Source: Powellomyces hirtus
Lineage: Eukaryota; Chytridiomycota; Chytridiomycetes; Spizellomycetales; Powellomycetaceae
DNA: 64,000 bases
Assembly (NCBI GenBank): GCA_025526995.1
Contig: JAHLKG010000015.1
Location: 186,001-250,000 of the forward strand
Direction of reading: 5' to 3'
Shown here piece by piece: positions 11,346-23,552 of the stretch. The position numbers were made by a program, and so were the translations under genes. Each line of letters starts with the position of its first letter. The stretch's first letter is position 1. A model generated the notes under the pieces. It searched no databases and was not told the origin of the DNA. It was given only the letters and a program-made list of their open reading frames with translations.

Positions 11346-13696
11346 GACTTTGGCAAGACCGGACTTTGGACGGGGAGTTCAACCTGGCTGACAACTGCGC
11401 CGAGAGAGAAGCGAGTGAAGAGAGGACAAGCAGCTAACAAGGAAGAAAGAGATAGAGCCCAGCGGATAAGATATGAGGATGGGACGGCGGCGGCACTGGA
11501 AGCAGGCAGAGCACGGCATGTGAAACCTGAGCGAGACCTTCAACGGGCCAAAAAATAGAACCGTGGCGCAGCAGTTGATGCCGCACCGCCGAGCTGTCAA
11601 AAGAAGTTCAGGCGCTGGGACCCAATTCCATACGTATGGTTTTCATAAGTGCATCTCCAGTCGAACGGGAAAATAGCAACGGGCAAAGCGTCATTGCTAT
11701 TTATCTCCAGTCGAACAGCTGCTATGTGTCGGCGCGCGATCTCTCCGGAGGAAGGCTTGGCTATGCGAAGCCCGACTTCGAAGTCAGACTTGGTTCGAGT
11801 ATTACAGCGTCGGCGTGTGATATGGATCCAGGACGTCGTCGTCGTCGGCTGACGCTGGGGAGACCGGAGACTCATGGCTCCTCCTCCGTTCCAAGTCCGG
11901 CACCTCATCGCCGTCCTCACTGTTCTCGTCGCCCTCCTCAGCCCGCGAGGCGACCACCAGGAGCGCGGTGACGAAGATCACGACGAGGGTGATGCCGCTG
12001 CCCAGCGAGCCTCCAGAACCCAGCCGCACCCGCTGCCACATTGCGCTGAAGGCCGGGCCCGTGCTCCATAAGGTGCATGCTACGGTGAAGGCCAGCTGAA
12101 GATGACGCGGCCAAGAAGACGGCCGACACCTTGGCGGTCGATGAGAAGGAGGGCCGGGCTGCCGCACAGGCTCAAATGCTGTGGGCAGTTTTGATTTGGA
12201 AGGCGGGCGTATTTGGCGCCGTGTTCCTAGTTGGAGGAGCGAGTGTTGGGGTGTGTGTGGCATCATCAAGGTTTTGCCGCAGGCTCGGCTGTGCTTGCGG
12301 GGGGCAGTTGCTCTCGCAACCATGTCCAATATAGTGCTGGATGGGGTTGCAGCGGCCCGCATTGAGACTGCGCACGCCTAGCCCTCCTCCCGAGTGGCTC
12401 CGCCTGCCCCCACCTCTCGCCCTGCCTCCGCGCCTGCATTTCAGCGGAGCTGGTGGAAGCGGGCAGCTTTGACGCCAGTCACCCACGCGCACACTGTTGG
12501 AATTCGAAGTTGATATATGAAGACAGACTATGATACGCTTAAATCGTCCCATAGTTGGCCAACTGACTGAAAGGCTTGCCGCGCGCAACCAGTGTCTTGA
12601 AGCGCGGTCGCGCCCGATTCGTAGACCCATCAAATGCAGGAACAGTTAGCCTGGTCTGCAGGATCTTTGCGGGAACTTGTGACGCGGGCGAAGAGAAGCT
12701 TTGCGAAGAGAAGCTTTCCTCAAAGTGCACTGCTGACATATTCAGGAGGATTCTGACAGGGGGATGGCTGGGCTCAGTATACTGGGGCATAACTCCAGCG
12801 TACTGGGCCTAGCAATCCTCTGTCAGAGGCTCTTGAGGTGTTCCAGCTTTGCGAGATTCCTTCAACCGATTGATTTTGGTTAAGATAGCGCTGATCTTTG
12901 CGGTCTCACCATTGATGATTTCCAGTCCCAATTCGCGGTTTCGGTTGGAAAACTTACGAAGGCTGCCAGGTCACTTCTCATCTGATTTTTCGGACTCTTT
13001 GGTGAGTTTGCAGCATCAAAACAGGAACATGCTTGGTGATTTCAAGGGGAAGCTGAGGAGAAATTATAATAATATGCGCTTTGCAGGCCGTCACCACAGG
13101 TAGCTCTGTCCATCATCCAAACTACGCCGAGCTGGGGCTCTGCGAGAAGATGGTGGGAGTGACTTTTCTCCAATTGGCTTGTTACCAACAGAGGCTCCTT
13201 TGCAAATCACACTTACACGAGACTCTTCACAACTTCCGAACCCCAGTCAAAACCATCAAGCAGTCAAGCAAGCGCTTGAACGACCGTCATACCCGGGCTG
13301 CCCGACATTCGAGCGGGATTGATGATGATGGTGATCTTAGAAACCATTGACCACTGCGTTGGAGTACATGGTACAGAGTAGTGGGCGGATGCAGCGTTTG
13401 CGGCTTGTGGATGAGTCTATCTGCAACAGACACATAAGGGATTCTGCGGATGTAGAAGGAAAAGCGCCGCCCCCAGACGAGAATGAGGACAGCCGCAGCG
13501 GCGTACGCCAGTCCATGCCATATGATATTAACCGCGAGAGAGGCCCTCTTTCCTTTTGCGTCTGTCTTGTGCGCTGTCGGTTCGTTCTGGTCCGTCTCTC
13601 CGCGTTTCGTGTCGCCAAAACCGCTTTCCGCTAGAGCAAGGCCCTTTTTCCCACAGCGGCCACACACACCCCGCAAGTACTGTCTGTCTTTGAACC
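11346..13696. other. poorly resolved region, possible exon fragments
   Basis: I cannot assign a gene with confidence. On the minus strand near 11,840-12,080 there is a hydrophobic stretch (LAFTVACTLWSTGPAFSAMW, then ITLVVIFVTALLVVAS) followed by a very acidic tail, which looks like the C-terminus of a membrane protein. At 13,290-13,680 another minus-strand open frame has one clear membrane helix (LAYAAAAVLILVWG). At 12,815-12,960 a short helical segment reads ETAKISAILTKINRLKESRK. These could be parts of one or two spliced genes whose frames I could not join. Confidence 0.3.
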
Positions 13697-16600
13697 TTGC
13701 TCTACCGCAGCTCTTCAGCCTCTGCTGGCTACCGCCTCCGAAGCTCTCTCTGTAATTTTTTTTTGTCTCTTGTCCCTTTCTCTGTTGGTCAAACCACTTT
13801 TACACGGTCGCCCGCGCATTTGTACTGCCTGGAGCAACCACAATATCCGACGGCTCCCACCACGATCCCCACCGCGTTACCCTTTCCGGAAGACGCTGAC
13901 TTGGAGGTTCAGTTGGAGCTCGTTGCTTTGCAGCTCGTTCAAGACGCTCTCGCTGCTTGTGTTGCCGACACAAGTACAAGCTCCGACGCTGCGTTTCAAT
14001 GCTCTACATATAACACGCTGGAAGCGTTGGCTTCCCGCTTGATCGACCAAGCTTTTCGCGAAGGCGTCCGGGAGCTGCACCTGGAGCGGGCTGCAGACAT
14101 ACTGGCTGGTTCCGCGCTGGCCGCGGCCTTGAATGAGCTACTGAACGAGACTGCGGATATGACTGCAGAACCCCCAGCCGTAGTCGAACGGCTGCTTCCT
14201 GTTACGATGGAACCCATGCTCTTGGTCCCTGGCTTTGGCGGTCACGGGCCGTCATCGCGGCCGGCGTCGGGATACTCATTTTTGGACGCATACTACGGCG
14301 CAACAACTGATAATGAGGATGACGATGAAACGGAATCGAGAGGAAGCGACCACGAGCCGTCTTTGTCGGTTGATGTACCGTCACCTGCACCGCTTGCGTC
14401 AAACGAACCTGCCGATGCGTGGTCACCGCGAAACGTTGGCTCCTCTGACATCTCGGAACTGCGAGATTTGTTGTCAGAGGTCCGAGCTGTCAAGGCTCGC
14501 ATCGCGCAACAATGCGACGAGGATCCGTCAGAACTTGGGCGTCGTTTGACTGACTGTAGTTCAGCGAGCAAAGACGACGAAAGTGTGGAGGAGCAGTTCG
14601 ACGCACACCGGCGAGCAAGCGGCGCAAGCGGTGGAACATTTGGCCCAAAGGATGCCGGTGATGCTCTATCCACTCTGGATAGGAGCGACTCGTCGGGCCG
14701 GTTCTCTACATCGTTGCGCACCATTGTCGAGCAGATTCCATTGCCTCCGGATCACGTCCCGATACCTGCCGTGACTGAGTTGGCTTCTCCGCGCGTCGAG
14801 AATCCCCCGCGAAAAATGTCGCTGTTTCCGTCGTTGGAGCAGTTGCGAACTGAACAGTTGGCCTGGAAGCTGTCCAGGAAGCTGAGCGCAGGGAACTTTT
14901 CCACCTCGTCGCTCCCAGATTTACGTTTTGGGCCATCCTCTGCGGCGCCGGCAGCCGAAGTTCGCAGCCCGCCTCCTAGTGGACCGTTGCCTTCCATCTC
15001 TCCTCCGTCTCCTTTGCTTTCGTCCGCCTTCTCACGCTCCGCCGCCGATCCCAACGGCTGCTAATGCAAAGGCCCTGAAGACTCTTGGCATTAACCCTGG
15101 CGATGGCGAAAACCAGAGTTCACCAGTTCCAACCTCCGCCACGCCCTTCCAAGCCATGGTTGTTGGCTATCAACCACAGCAACCTCGTGAAACCGTCATT
15201 GTTGCGAGCCTTTCAAACGCAAAGGCGCTCAAGACGCTGGGCATTCTTCCACACTCTGAGGCCAGTGCGCGCTCTCCGACCCCTGCTTTCGATTTATTCG
15301 ACGTAGAGAATTTCAAAGCTTTTGCCAGCCTTCCGCATGTTGATCAAGTTTACCAAGCAATGGAAGTTCCGCCAAGCATCAAAGCCTTGAAGACTGGGCA
15401 TCGTTCCGACAAGCCATCAAGGACAGGTTACTGAGAAGCCTGCCTCGGACGACGTTACAGAGTCTCCAAGCTCTTCCGATGACGATATCAGGGTCCGAAG
15501 AACCTCCACCCTTCAGCGATCCAATGCAAAAGCGCTCAAAATGCTTGGCATTATCTCTCGGACCGACGCAAATAGAGGATTCGCCGCGCCTGAAAAAGCG
15601 ATGAAACTTTTGGGTTTGCAGGATGATGCCAGGACGTCATCCGTTGCGCTGAATACCGAACGCAAGCGATTGTCGAACCCGCAACGGCTGCATAGCGCCA
15701 ATAGCGCTCAGAACTTTGCTGAAGGGAGCTCCTTCCTAGCGGATAGGGCTTCTGTTCAGTCATACGCGAGTTTGATGAATGTCATGCAGTCGCCTATGGA
15801 GCTGCATCGTATGTCAAGCTCGGCGTCGTGCGCGTCAACAACGTCCTCGGGTCCTGGTAGCGCGGCGTCAGAGCCCAACATGTCGTTGCGTCGACCGATA
15901 TCCCCGCGGCTTTCTACACGTGCCAGTATGTCCACACTACGCCGAAAGTCCATACAGTTGGTTACTGCGGCATTGCCAGCATTTATTCCCGTGCCGGCGT
16001 CTCCTGCGGCAAAGATCTCACCGAATCAAATACTCTACGCCGGTGCTGTAAATATCACCAAGAGCGCGCCGGGCTCACTCTTTCGGTCGTGGAAGAGGCG
16101 CTACTGCGTTCTTACCCGAGGGTTCTTGTATCTGTACCCAGCATCCGCGGTACCCCCGGCCAGTGCAGCTGGAAACACCCATTCTCCCGGCACACCGTCT
16201 GATGTTCTCTATGTCGGTGTTGGCACAGAATTCCGCAGCATGCATCCTGACAATATCGGCCGCCGTGCTGCCTGTGGGTTTGCGGTTCGAAGTGGCGGTG
16301 CGCGCACATTGTACTTTGCGTGCGATGACGTTGAGTGGAGGAATGTTCTGGACCGCCTGAACGACGAACTGCGTGTGCCAACTAGGCCTCCCGGCGGGAG
16401 CCTGCCACGGTCGCTCAGCTCGGTCACCCCTCCTGTCGCGAAAAGGGTTGATGGCGTAGTCTCACGAGCTGTAAGTGTTGGCGGCGCGCCTGCTACCCCG
16501 CCACCGTCACCGCCAATGCCGCTCCGCACAACCAATCCTATCAAGCCGCGAAGCGAGCCGCCGCCGCCGACGCCTCCCCCCGCGTCTCCGCTGCCCCCAA

Positions 16601-16734
16601 TTCCCTTTCCTCACAGGTTGTCCCGGCGGCACGGTCGTCGCCCGTGGGCCGCTTCTTCGCTTTCTGACGCCATCAGCACGCTGGACGGACTGCTGGCCGA
16701 GTGGAGGGGAAGCAGTGTAACAGAAAAGGCGTAA
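13697..16734 (+). CDS. PH-domain protein with KALK repeats, two frame shifts
   Basis: The C-terminal third has a pleckstrin homology domain (about 16,030-16,370). It starts ILYAGAVNITK, has SWKRRYCVLTRGFLYLYP and ends with the helix containing the invariant Trp (VEWRNVLDRLNDEL); a Pro-rich tail follows. Upstream, five copies of a (N)AKALKxLGI motif are spaced 40-165 bp apart (about 15,062, 15,213, 15,378, 15,520 and 15,592). The N-terminal part is helical, then Ser/Pro-rich. Two net +1 shifts break the frame, near 15,018-15,020 (T3) and 15,391-15,397; at the second the repeat pattern suggests that a CT is missing. No ATG begins the 5' open frame (first codon at 13697 is TTG), so the true start lies in an unresolved upstream exon. 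The PH domain suggests membrane lipid binding and a signalling role; the partner is unknown. Confidence 0.7.
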
Positions 16735-17254
16735 ATATCTGGCTGGACCCTGACCTTTTGGCGTGTTTTCTATACGACTATAGCCTATCTTTTGCACTCT
16801 TTTTTAGACATCTGTACTTTTTAGAAAGTTTCTGTAATACAGTGTGGCCTGTCTGTCGGTTATTCGTCAGCGCCGGGACGTTGATGAAGGCAGTGACTGT
16901 ATAACCCTGGAACACTATGGTCGATGTACTGTCATCCCCTGGCCACATAACATGGTTTTGCAAACTTCTGCACAACCCAAAGTTGAAGAGAATCCTTATC
17001 TCTGTAGAAGACAACTACAAAGCGTGCACAAATCATGTGAAATGCGTGCCTCAGGTCCATTGTGTCTGCACCACACCGGCGCGTTATCACCACGCATTTG
17101 CTGTATTACATACAGGCCTGTAACACCAAAACTTGTTCGAAAGACCCTTTTTTTTGTTCGCTTCAGCCTCGTTATCACAAAGGCCGAACCCTCCTTTGGC
17201 ACATTTTCTGTAACATCACGACAAACGCGTGATAACAACCTGAGCACTTTCCTA

Positions 17255-20106
17255 TTAAGGAAGGTTTTGCTTGTCCGCCAAGAAGAAAGCCCGGGAGATG
17301 TCGGCGGTGCCGCCTTTGGAAACTTGGTGGGGAGTCCACGGATTGTTTGATGACCAGCGGACAGGGCAGGCGTACAGAGACGTGGTTGTTGTTGTTGCAG
17401 ATTCAGTGTTGTCTGTGGCGGGAGTCAAAGTCACACGAAAAGGGCTCGTAGACTGATGAACGCGGGGCATGTGATCTCCCAGCTTGTCCACATCTGTAAA
17501 GACCTCAGTGCACTCGCATTCCAGGGGACCGTGTTGTGCGCAGTGTTTGACTAACTTCCGACGTGAGTGATACGGCATCCGGCAGGCAGGGTGTGGACAC
17601 TGCCACCGCAGCTGCAAGTGCGTGTTTTCGTAGTGATACAGCTCCCCGTCGGGTGCTCTGTAGAGGTTCCTGCATCCGCCAACACGGCAAGGAAAAGGCG
17701 TCAAGTCGAGGTGACCAAAGAGGTGTTTGATCAGTGCGTGACGGCTCTTTTTGGTGGCCCGGCAGTCACTGATAGGGCACTTGAAGCCCCGCCTCAGGTG
17801 CATCCACTGCACATGCTGTTTGAGCTTGACCGTGGTTGGATACGCTGCAATGCAACCAGCGTAGGCACACGCAAATGTGCTGCGAGAGTCAATGCAAGTC
17901 TCATGGTGCTCAAGCAGCTCGGCTGGCGTAAAGAGGTTTGCGGGAGTTGCAGCGCTTGCACCGGAGCGATCCCAAGGCCAGGGACAGCTGCAGCGCAAAG
18001 GGCGTAAAGGCAAACGTGGCTGCGGCGCGAGCGATATCCCTGACTGGCATGTCTGGCTCGAGGGCGGTGAACACGCTGGCGACAGAGTCGAGTCGGTAGT
18101 CGCGCGATCGAGACGCAGCGCAGAGATGCTCGGCGATGCGGCCGCGCAAACCCAAGTCTGCTGCAAGCCCTGCATGGGCTGAAAGCACCGGACGCAGGCC
18201 TTGGTCAAGGTCTCGCGCAGTGTCACGGGCGTACCACTGCGTTAGGCCAAACACGACCTTGCTGGCGGATTCGCCGAATGGAAGCACTGCCCTGAACGAG
18301 ACGCCCGCAAATAGACACCGCACGAGCAGCGCGTGGAGGGGGCGCAGTAGCTGTTCAATGACGCTGTCGCTGCAGCGATGCCGAGTTGTCCCGTCTGGTC
18401 CAGGCTGTGAGGCAAGGGGCAGCGTTAGCACGCGACCCCGGTGCTCTTCCGTGATATAGGCGTACTCACCGTATGATCAAACGGATACACCTCGCTCACG
18501 AGGAGCATGAGCTGGTAGTCCTCGGTCAGCGTCAACGTTAGTTTCGCGAGACAGCTGACGATGGCGCGCAGGTTCTGCGACGTCTTGTTGTTACAGTCTG
18601 GCTGGGCGGAGAGTGCAGCGTCACAGGCGAGCAGCGGCTTGGTTCCGCCAACGTCGCAGTGGCCGACGGCAAGTGTCGGCACAAGGCCTCGCGCATTGAG
18701 CTCGGCGATCTGCGCGGCAATCACAGCAATACGCTCGGGCGCGAGAATCGGGAGCGGCGAAAGGCGTCGTCCTGTTTCCGCCTCGGCGTCGTCAAGCGCG
18801 GCGTCGACCGCGGCAACAAGAGTCGTGGCGTCATGTGGGTCTCGGGCCAGAATTGCCTCGAGCAACGTCGGATCCCACGAGTGCATGGTGCGGATGTCGT
18901 CCATTGACAGCGTTGGGCCGTGCTGCTGACGATCCTTGACTGCCTGCTTGAACGCCGGCATGAGGAGGCCGTGCGCAATCGCAACCCAGTCGTCAGCGCG
19001 CGGGTTTGACGGTGCAACGAGCCAGTCGCGGGCGTACCCTTTGAGCGAGTCTAGCGAAGGCGCCTCGGACAAGGCCTGGAGCACAAAGGCCGCGCAGTTT
19101 GAAGCAATTTCCCTGTCGTTGGCGTCGTTAAGGTCCGCCACGAGGCGCAGGATGTTGGACACCAGAGGCGCCTCGGAGTCCTGCGGTCTCTCTGCCGCCT
19201 CGCGGCACGACGCGCGAATCTGGTTCGCAACGTCGAGGGCCTGATTAATGGCATCGTCGCGAGCGCCTGCGATGGCCAAGAGACGGCGCTGATACTGCGG
19301 TGGGACGTCAAAGTAGAGGTCGCTGGCGCCATCGCCTTCGCCTTCGCCATCGCTTCCATCGGGACGAGCGACAGTTTCGGTGACCTACGACATTGCCCAC
19401 TCGACGTACGTATCCCGGTCCCAATTGACAATGTTCAAGACGATGCCCTGGCTGCCCGAGTTGGTGTTCTGTGCGGTAAATACTTCTTTGCCTTTCTGGG
19501 CGCGCTGCTCTCGTCACGCTCATTGTCGCTGTTGCTCTCGTCGTCTGCACCGCTTCCGTAAGGCTCGTTGTCGCTGCTGCGCTCGATGCGCTCGTTGTCG
19601 CCGTCGTCACTGCTGCTCTTGTTGCGGTCGCTATCGTCGCCGCTCCTCTCGTTGCCCTCGCTGCTATCGCCGCTGCGTTCATCGTCGTCGGCACCGCTTT
19701 CGTCACAGTCGTTGTCGCTGCTGCGTTCGTCACGATCGTCTTCGCCGCTGATCTCGCTACGCTCGTCGTTGGCGCTGCACTCGTCGGCGTCATTGCACTC
19801 GATGCGCTCGTCGTCGCCGCCGATCTCATCAACGTCAACGTCCAAAAACATGTCGGCGAATGGGAGAACAAAGTCCTCGTCGGTCTCGACATCGCAGCCT
19901 TTGCCATCGGTTGGCAAACAAGTGGCGGCAGCGTGACGTAGAGGCCAAGAGTCCAAGGCCGGGGACGGGGAGCGAATCGCTGCAAAGTGTGGCGAGCGTA
20001 TGTCAGGCTGCTGGGCCGGCGCCATTGCGGCCGTCGCGCCGTGTGACATTACGGTCATCGCGGCGTGCACCATTGCGGCCGTCGCGGCGGACGTTTTGTA
20101 TGCCAT
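17255..20106 (-). CDS. C2H2 zinc-finger protein with acidic repeat region
   Basis: Read from 20106 (ATG, one of several in frame). The N-terminus is Ala/Met/His-rich. Residues about 90-205 are almost only Asp, Ser, Glu, Asn, Arg and Gly. A helical middle of about 400 aa follows, then five to six C2H2-type fingers within about 150 aa (CAYAGC..HVQWMH, CPISDC..HLFGH, CRVGGC..HYENTH, CPHPAC..HCAQH, and a less regular first finger CKRC..HHETC). Introns: 18405..18469 (with a GCTAAC branch site) and, likely, 19385..19483. The frame is broken by a -1 shift near 19,500-19,510 and a +1 shift near 17,920. The regularly spaced fingers suggest nucleic acid binding; target unknown. It converges on the PH-domain gene. 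Confidence 0.65.
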
Positions 20107-21680
20107 TGTCGCGGTACGGACGGTAGTAGTCGCCACAGAGTCGAACGCGGCGGGTAGGGCCAAGGCGGCGTTTTGGACGTAAGTCTTTGAGCAATCCCAT
20201 TGCGCGGTCTCTTGGGATGTCTTGTTACGGAGCGGAAAACTCGCCATTCCGCCGGTTTTTCCAGGTTTGGTGTCTCTTCCTCTCTTTGCGGTCTCCGTAC
20301 GCTTCTGAAACGTGGCCCCTCCCTGCATGTGGGCACAACGGCTTTCCTCGGCTTGAAACCACGAGAATCGGAGCCGCAATGCGCGCAAATGTCGTTCAGA
20401 ACGAACCAACCTCACGGCGCACTGGAAAGTGTGTGTGTGTGTGAAACGACGCAGAAAGACACGTTAGAAACGAACAAGGAGAAGTGTCGCACAGGCGGTC
20501 CGAGAGTCAGGTATCAGGGTCCTGCTCTCAAACTGTCTGGATCTCATCGGTTCGGAAGGGGGAACGCTGGCTTTCTGTCTCGGCGTCTGGTTCAGCTTTC
20601 AAACTCGTTTTTGGGGGGAATGTCGGCGAGAAAAACACGTCCCTTGTCGCTGACGTAGACAGAATTTAGAACATTCAACGGAGCTGATAACGGTTCGGAG
20701 GTTCGTACACACGACGAATTAAGGCCGGCAGTTCTTTCCAACGGCTCAATCCTGCCCCCCAGAACTTGTTTCTGCACTTCAGCTCATCCGCTGCACCCGC
20801 TGTTGCCGTCACGGTCACAAGACCTCTGCTTCTAAAGTCGGTAGGCAAGAGACGGTATCTCCGACCACCAATTCTGCTCAGAGTTCGGGTATGCCGCAGA
20901 CGATAGATGTGGCGTACATGTCTCCAATCGAGATACATGCGCCACCTCTCCATGACAGTTCTCGGTAGTACAGAAGCCGCCCTCATTGTGTAGACAGGAG
21001 ATGGCGGTAGCAGAAGACGAGACGCAGACAAATAGCGTGTCTGCCGCAGATGACAAGACGAGACAAGAGAAGCAGAAGCAGATGAAGAGAAGACGAGAGA
21101 TGGATAGCGAAGAGCACTGTTGTCTTCCATGAGCACTTTCACTCGTAGGTGAAGCATCGCGGGTCGCAGGTTGGAAGAGATCTGCAGCAACAGGCACGGT
21201 TATAAGCTCGCACGAGTGAGCGTAAGTGCAGCGATAGGTTTAACCTGCTCTGTGTCGTCCCAATCACAGCTTTCAAGAGCTCGCAAAAAGAAAACAGAGC
21301 AGTCAAGCTAGAAGCGCTGCGAACGCAATGTCCACGTCGACGTTGACCGCGGCCGTCATCACTAAAATAACCCAAGCTATCGAGCGAAGTCGCGGACACA
21401 CTGCCGTTTGAGCAAGCCCGTTTGAAAAAAAGGGTCAATCATGTAGATGCCGTTTCGCGCTCGTTATCAAAGAAAACAAAGCAACTTGACCGCCCATCAT
21501 ACTGATCTCAACCCTTCCTGCCCGCTCAACTAAGCCGCTCCACTCCCCACTATTGCTCTGCGCTGTTACTATGCTATTACCCAATCCTCGCCGCTACGCT
21601 TCTCCCTCTTCCTCCGTACCTGAAAAGGACACAATTTCTTCCACAAGGAGAGAAACAAAAAATTATCGAAAAATAATCTT
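20107..21680. other. no gene recognised
   Basis: Open frames on the minus strand at 20,675-21,190 and 21,139-21,438 have no recognisable motif and low coding character (rich in Arg, Ser, Cys and Leu). A GTGTGTGTGTG microsatellite lies near 20,430. I see no support for a gene. The right part leads into the tRNA-Ala gene. Confidence 0.35.
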
Positions 21681-21750
21681 GGAGCGTCGGGGGATTGAAC
21701 CCCGGGCTTCCTGCATGCGAAGCAGGCACTCTGCCACTGAGTTAACACCC
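21681..21750 (-). tRNA. tRNA-Ala (CGC)
   Basis: The acceptor stem GGGTGTT pairs with GACGCTC (two G-U pairs). The anticodon arm is CCTGC-TTCGCAT-GCAGG, giving anticodon CGC. The T arm is CCGGGGTTCAATCCCCCG. No intron and no encoded CCA. The AT-rich repeat block starts a few bases upstream of its 5' end. Confidence 0.9.
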
Positions 21751-21754
21751 GATT

Positions 21755-22075
21755 ATTATGCACCAATCCTTGTTAGCATCTGCATCGTTAATTTGATATC
21801 CACCCCCTTTTTGTTATTCACCAATTTCTATTAGCATCTGCATAGTCAATCTGATATCAATTAATTCCTGTTTGCATCCGCTTGGTCACTTTGTTATCCA
21901 CCAATTTCTATTAGCAGTCACATAAGTAATCTAATACCGCATCTGCATTTGTTATCCACCAATTTTTATTAGCATTGGCATAGTCACTCTGATATGCATC
22001 AATTCTTGTTTGTGTCTGCATGGTCACATCCATATTTCTTGTTGAATTTGTTATCACCAATTTTTGCTTAAACCA
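21755..22075. repeat. AT-rich degenerate repeat, unit about 40 bp
   Basis: About six to eight diverged copies of a unit resembling CACCAATTTCTATTAGCATC followed by TGCATAGTCAATCTGATAT. Best copies start near 21,761, 21,817, 21,898 and 21,957. The block abuts the 5' side of the tRNA-Ala gene. Base composition is far more AT-rich than the neighbourhood. Confidence 0.75.
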
Positions 22076-23552
22076 TTGACACATGCGCAATGTTGCATTG
22101 ACTTTTGACTAGTGAGCGTGACTGAATTTTGCACATTCTTATTACCAGGTGCTTGCAGCAAGGGGCAGGTGTGGCTGATGTTCTAAACACCTTGGTGTGA
22201 CTGCACACGACTTGAGACGCGTTTCTGCTTAGCAAAGAGTCGCCTTTTGAGCTTCCGCCATGTGAAACTCAAAAACAAAACAAGAACACTGTTGCCACCA
22301 AAAATAAACTTTACACACCGTACTTTTGTTACCATTTGTGGCTTGTGTACAAAAGCTATATATGCGCCCGGTTCTCATTACTTGCGATCCCCAGGAACCC
22401 CCGAGTACGGTAGTGTACTATTTGACGAACGTAAATAAACTAACTCATTAAAACCGGCAAATCGAATCGGAAGGCTCACCCATATTCTGTCGGTGTGATT
22501 ACCGTAATCCCACTGGACGAACGAATGTTGCACACCCGCAACCATCGTTTGACGGCCTCAGTGTGTGGGATTCGGCAAAAATGCGCTGCGCATTTATTTG
22601 CTTATGTAACGACCGATCTTGCGGAGCTCCGACACCTCCATCCGTAGGCTCAAAGAAGGCTTGTTCCAAGCGTTCGCTCCCGAATACACTGCATCATGTC
22701 CGTAAGGGCTCCATGCAAGATCCGCAGAATCAAGAGAGCTTTGTGTCCAGCACAGCAATCCGGAGACCGTCATGGACGTGCCGTGCCGTCTGTACGATTG
22801 CAGCCGCCCAGGTCGACAGCACACACCGGACGCGGCAACAACCAGACCAGTCACCGAGACCAGCCAAAGCCACGTTTCAACCAACTGGCGTAATAACTCG
22901 GTAAGCATCAATTACCGCTTATTAACGGCAATCCTCAGTACAAGCTATGCTTTCAAGGCTCAAATCGTATCTATCGGACAAACCTGCGTTGACAGGCTGA
23001 GCTCAAGGCGATAGATTACAGGGCTTTTTGCATGGATTAGCCTTAAGTTGCTCCGATTTGACCAAAGAGCAAAGCAGAGCCTATACGGGGTTGCCGCACC
23101 CGCGCGTCCTTTAATCTGCACGCAATTTTTTTGGTATCTATTTGGCAACTGACATGACATTAGAACTGAGAAGGCACCAATGTGCACAAAATGTGAGTAT
23201 TACACACAATTATATTGAGAAACATAGATCAGGAACCAGAAGCTTCAAGATAAAGATCATCTATTAGCGACCACCACTCCATGGGAAACATCCCACATTT
23301 TGGTAGATGCGCAAAATGGCGATAGCAATCGCCAAAGAACTGAAATATAGATAAACCTCTACCGCAAGAAAATGGATTACATACAACAAATCTCTTTTTC
23401 CCAGACTCAGAAATTTAACACAGCGCATGTAACAAGACCTCCACGCAAATGAAGAAAAGGCCGGAAGAGACAAAATACAACGCATCAGAGCAAAAAGTGG
23501 GGGAGATCAGATGATTCCTAATCCATCCAACTCCCGCCGCCGCTGGAGTCGT
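22076..23552. other. no gene recognised
   Basis: I find no gene with supporting motifs. Overlapping open frames near 22,560-22,910 on both strands are short and without recognisable domains. The last few hundred bases are the 3' flank of the F-box gene. Confidence 0.35.

Noticed and set aside
19385..19387. In-frame TAG in the zinc-finger gene
   Set aside because: It coincides with a good acceptor (..CGTAG) of a 99-nt intron starting GTATTT, so it is most likely intronic.
21755..22075. CRISPR-like array
   Set aside because: The units are diverged and contiguous without regular unique spacers, and the host is a eukaryote.
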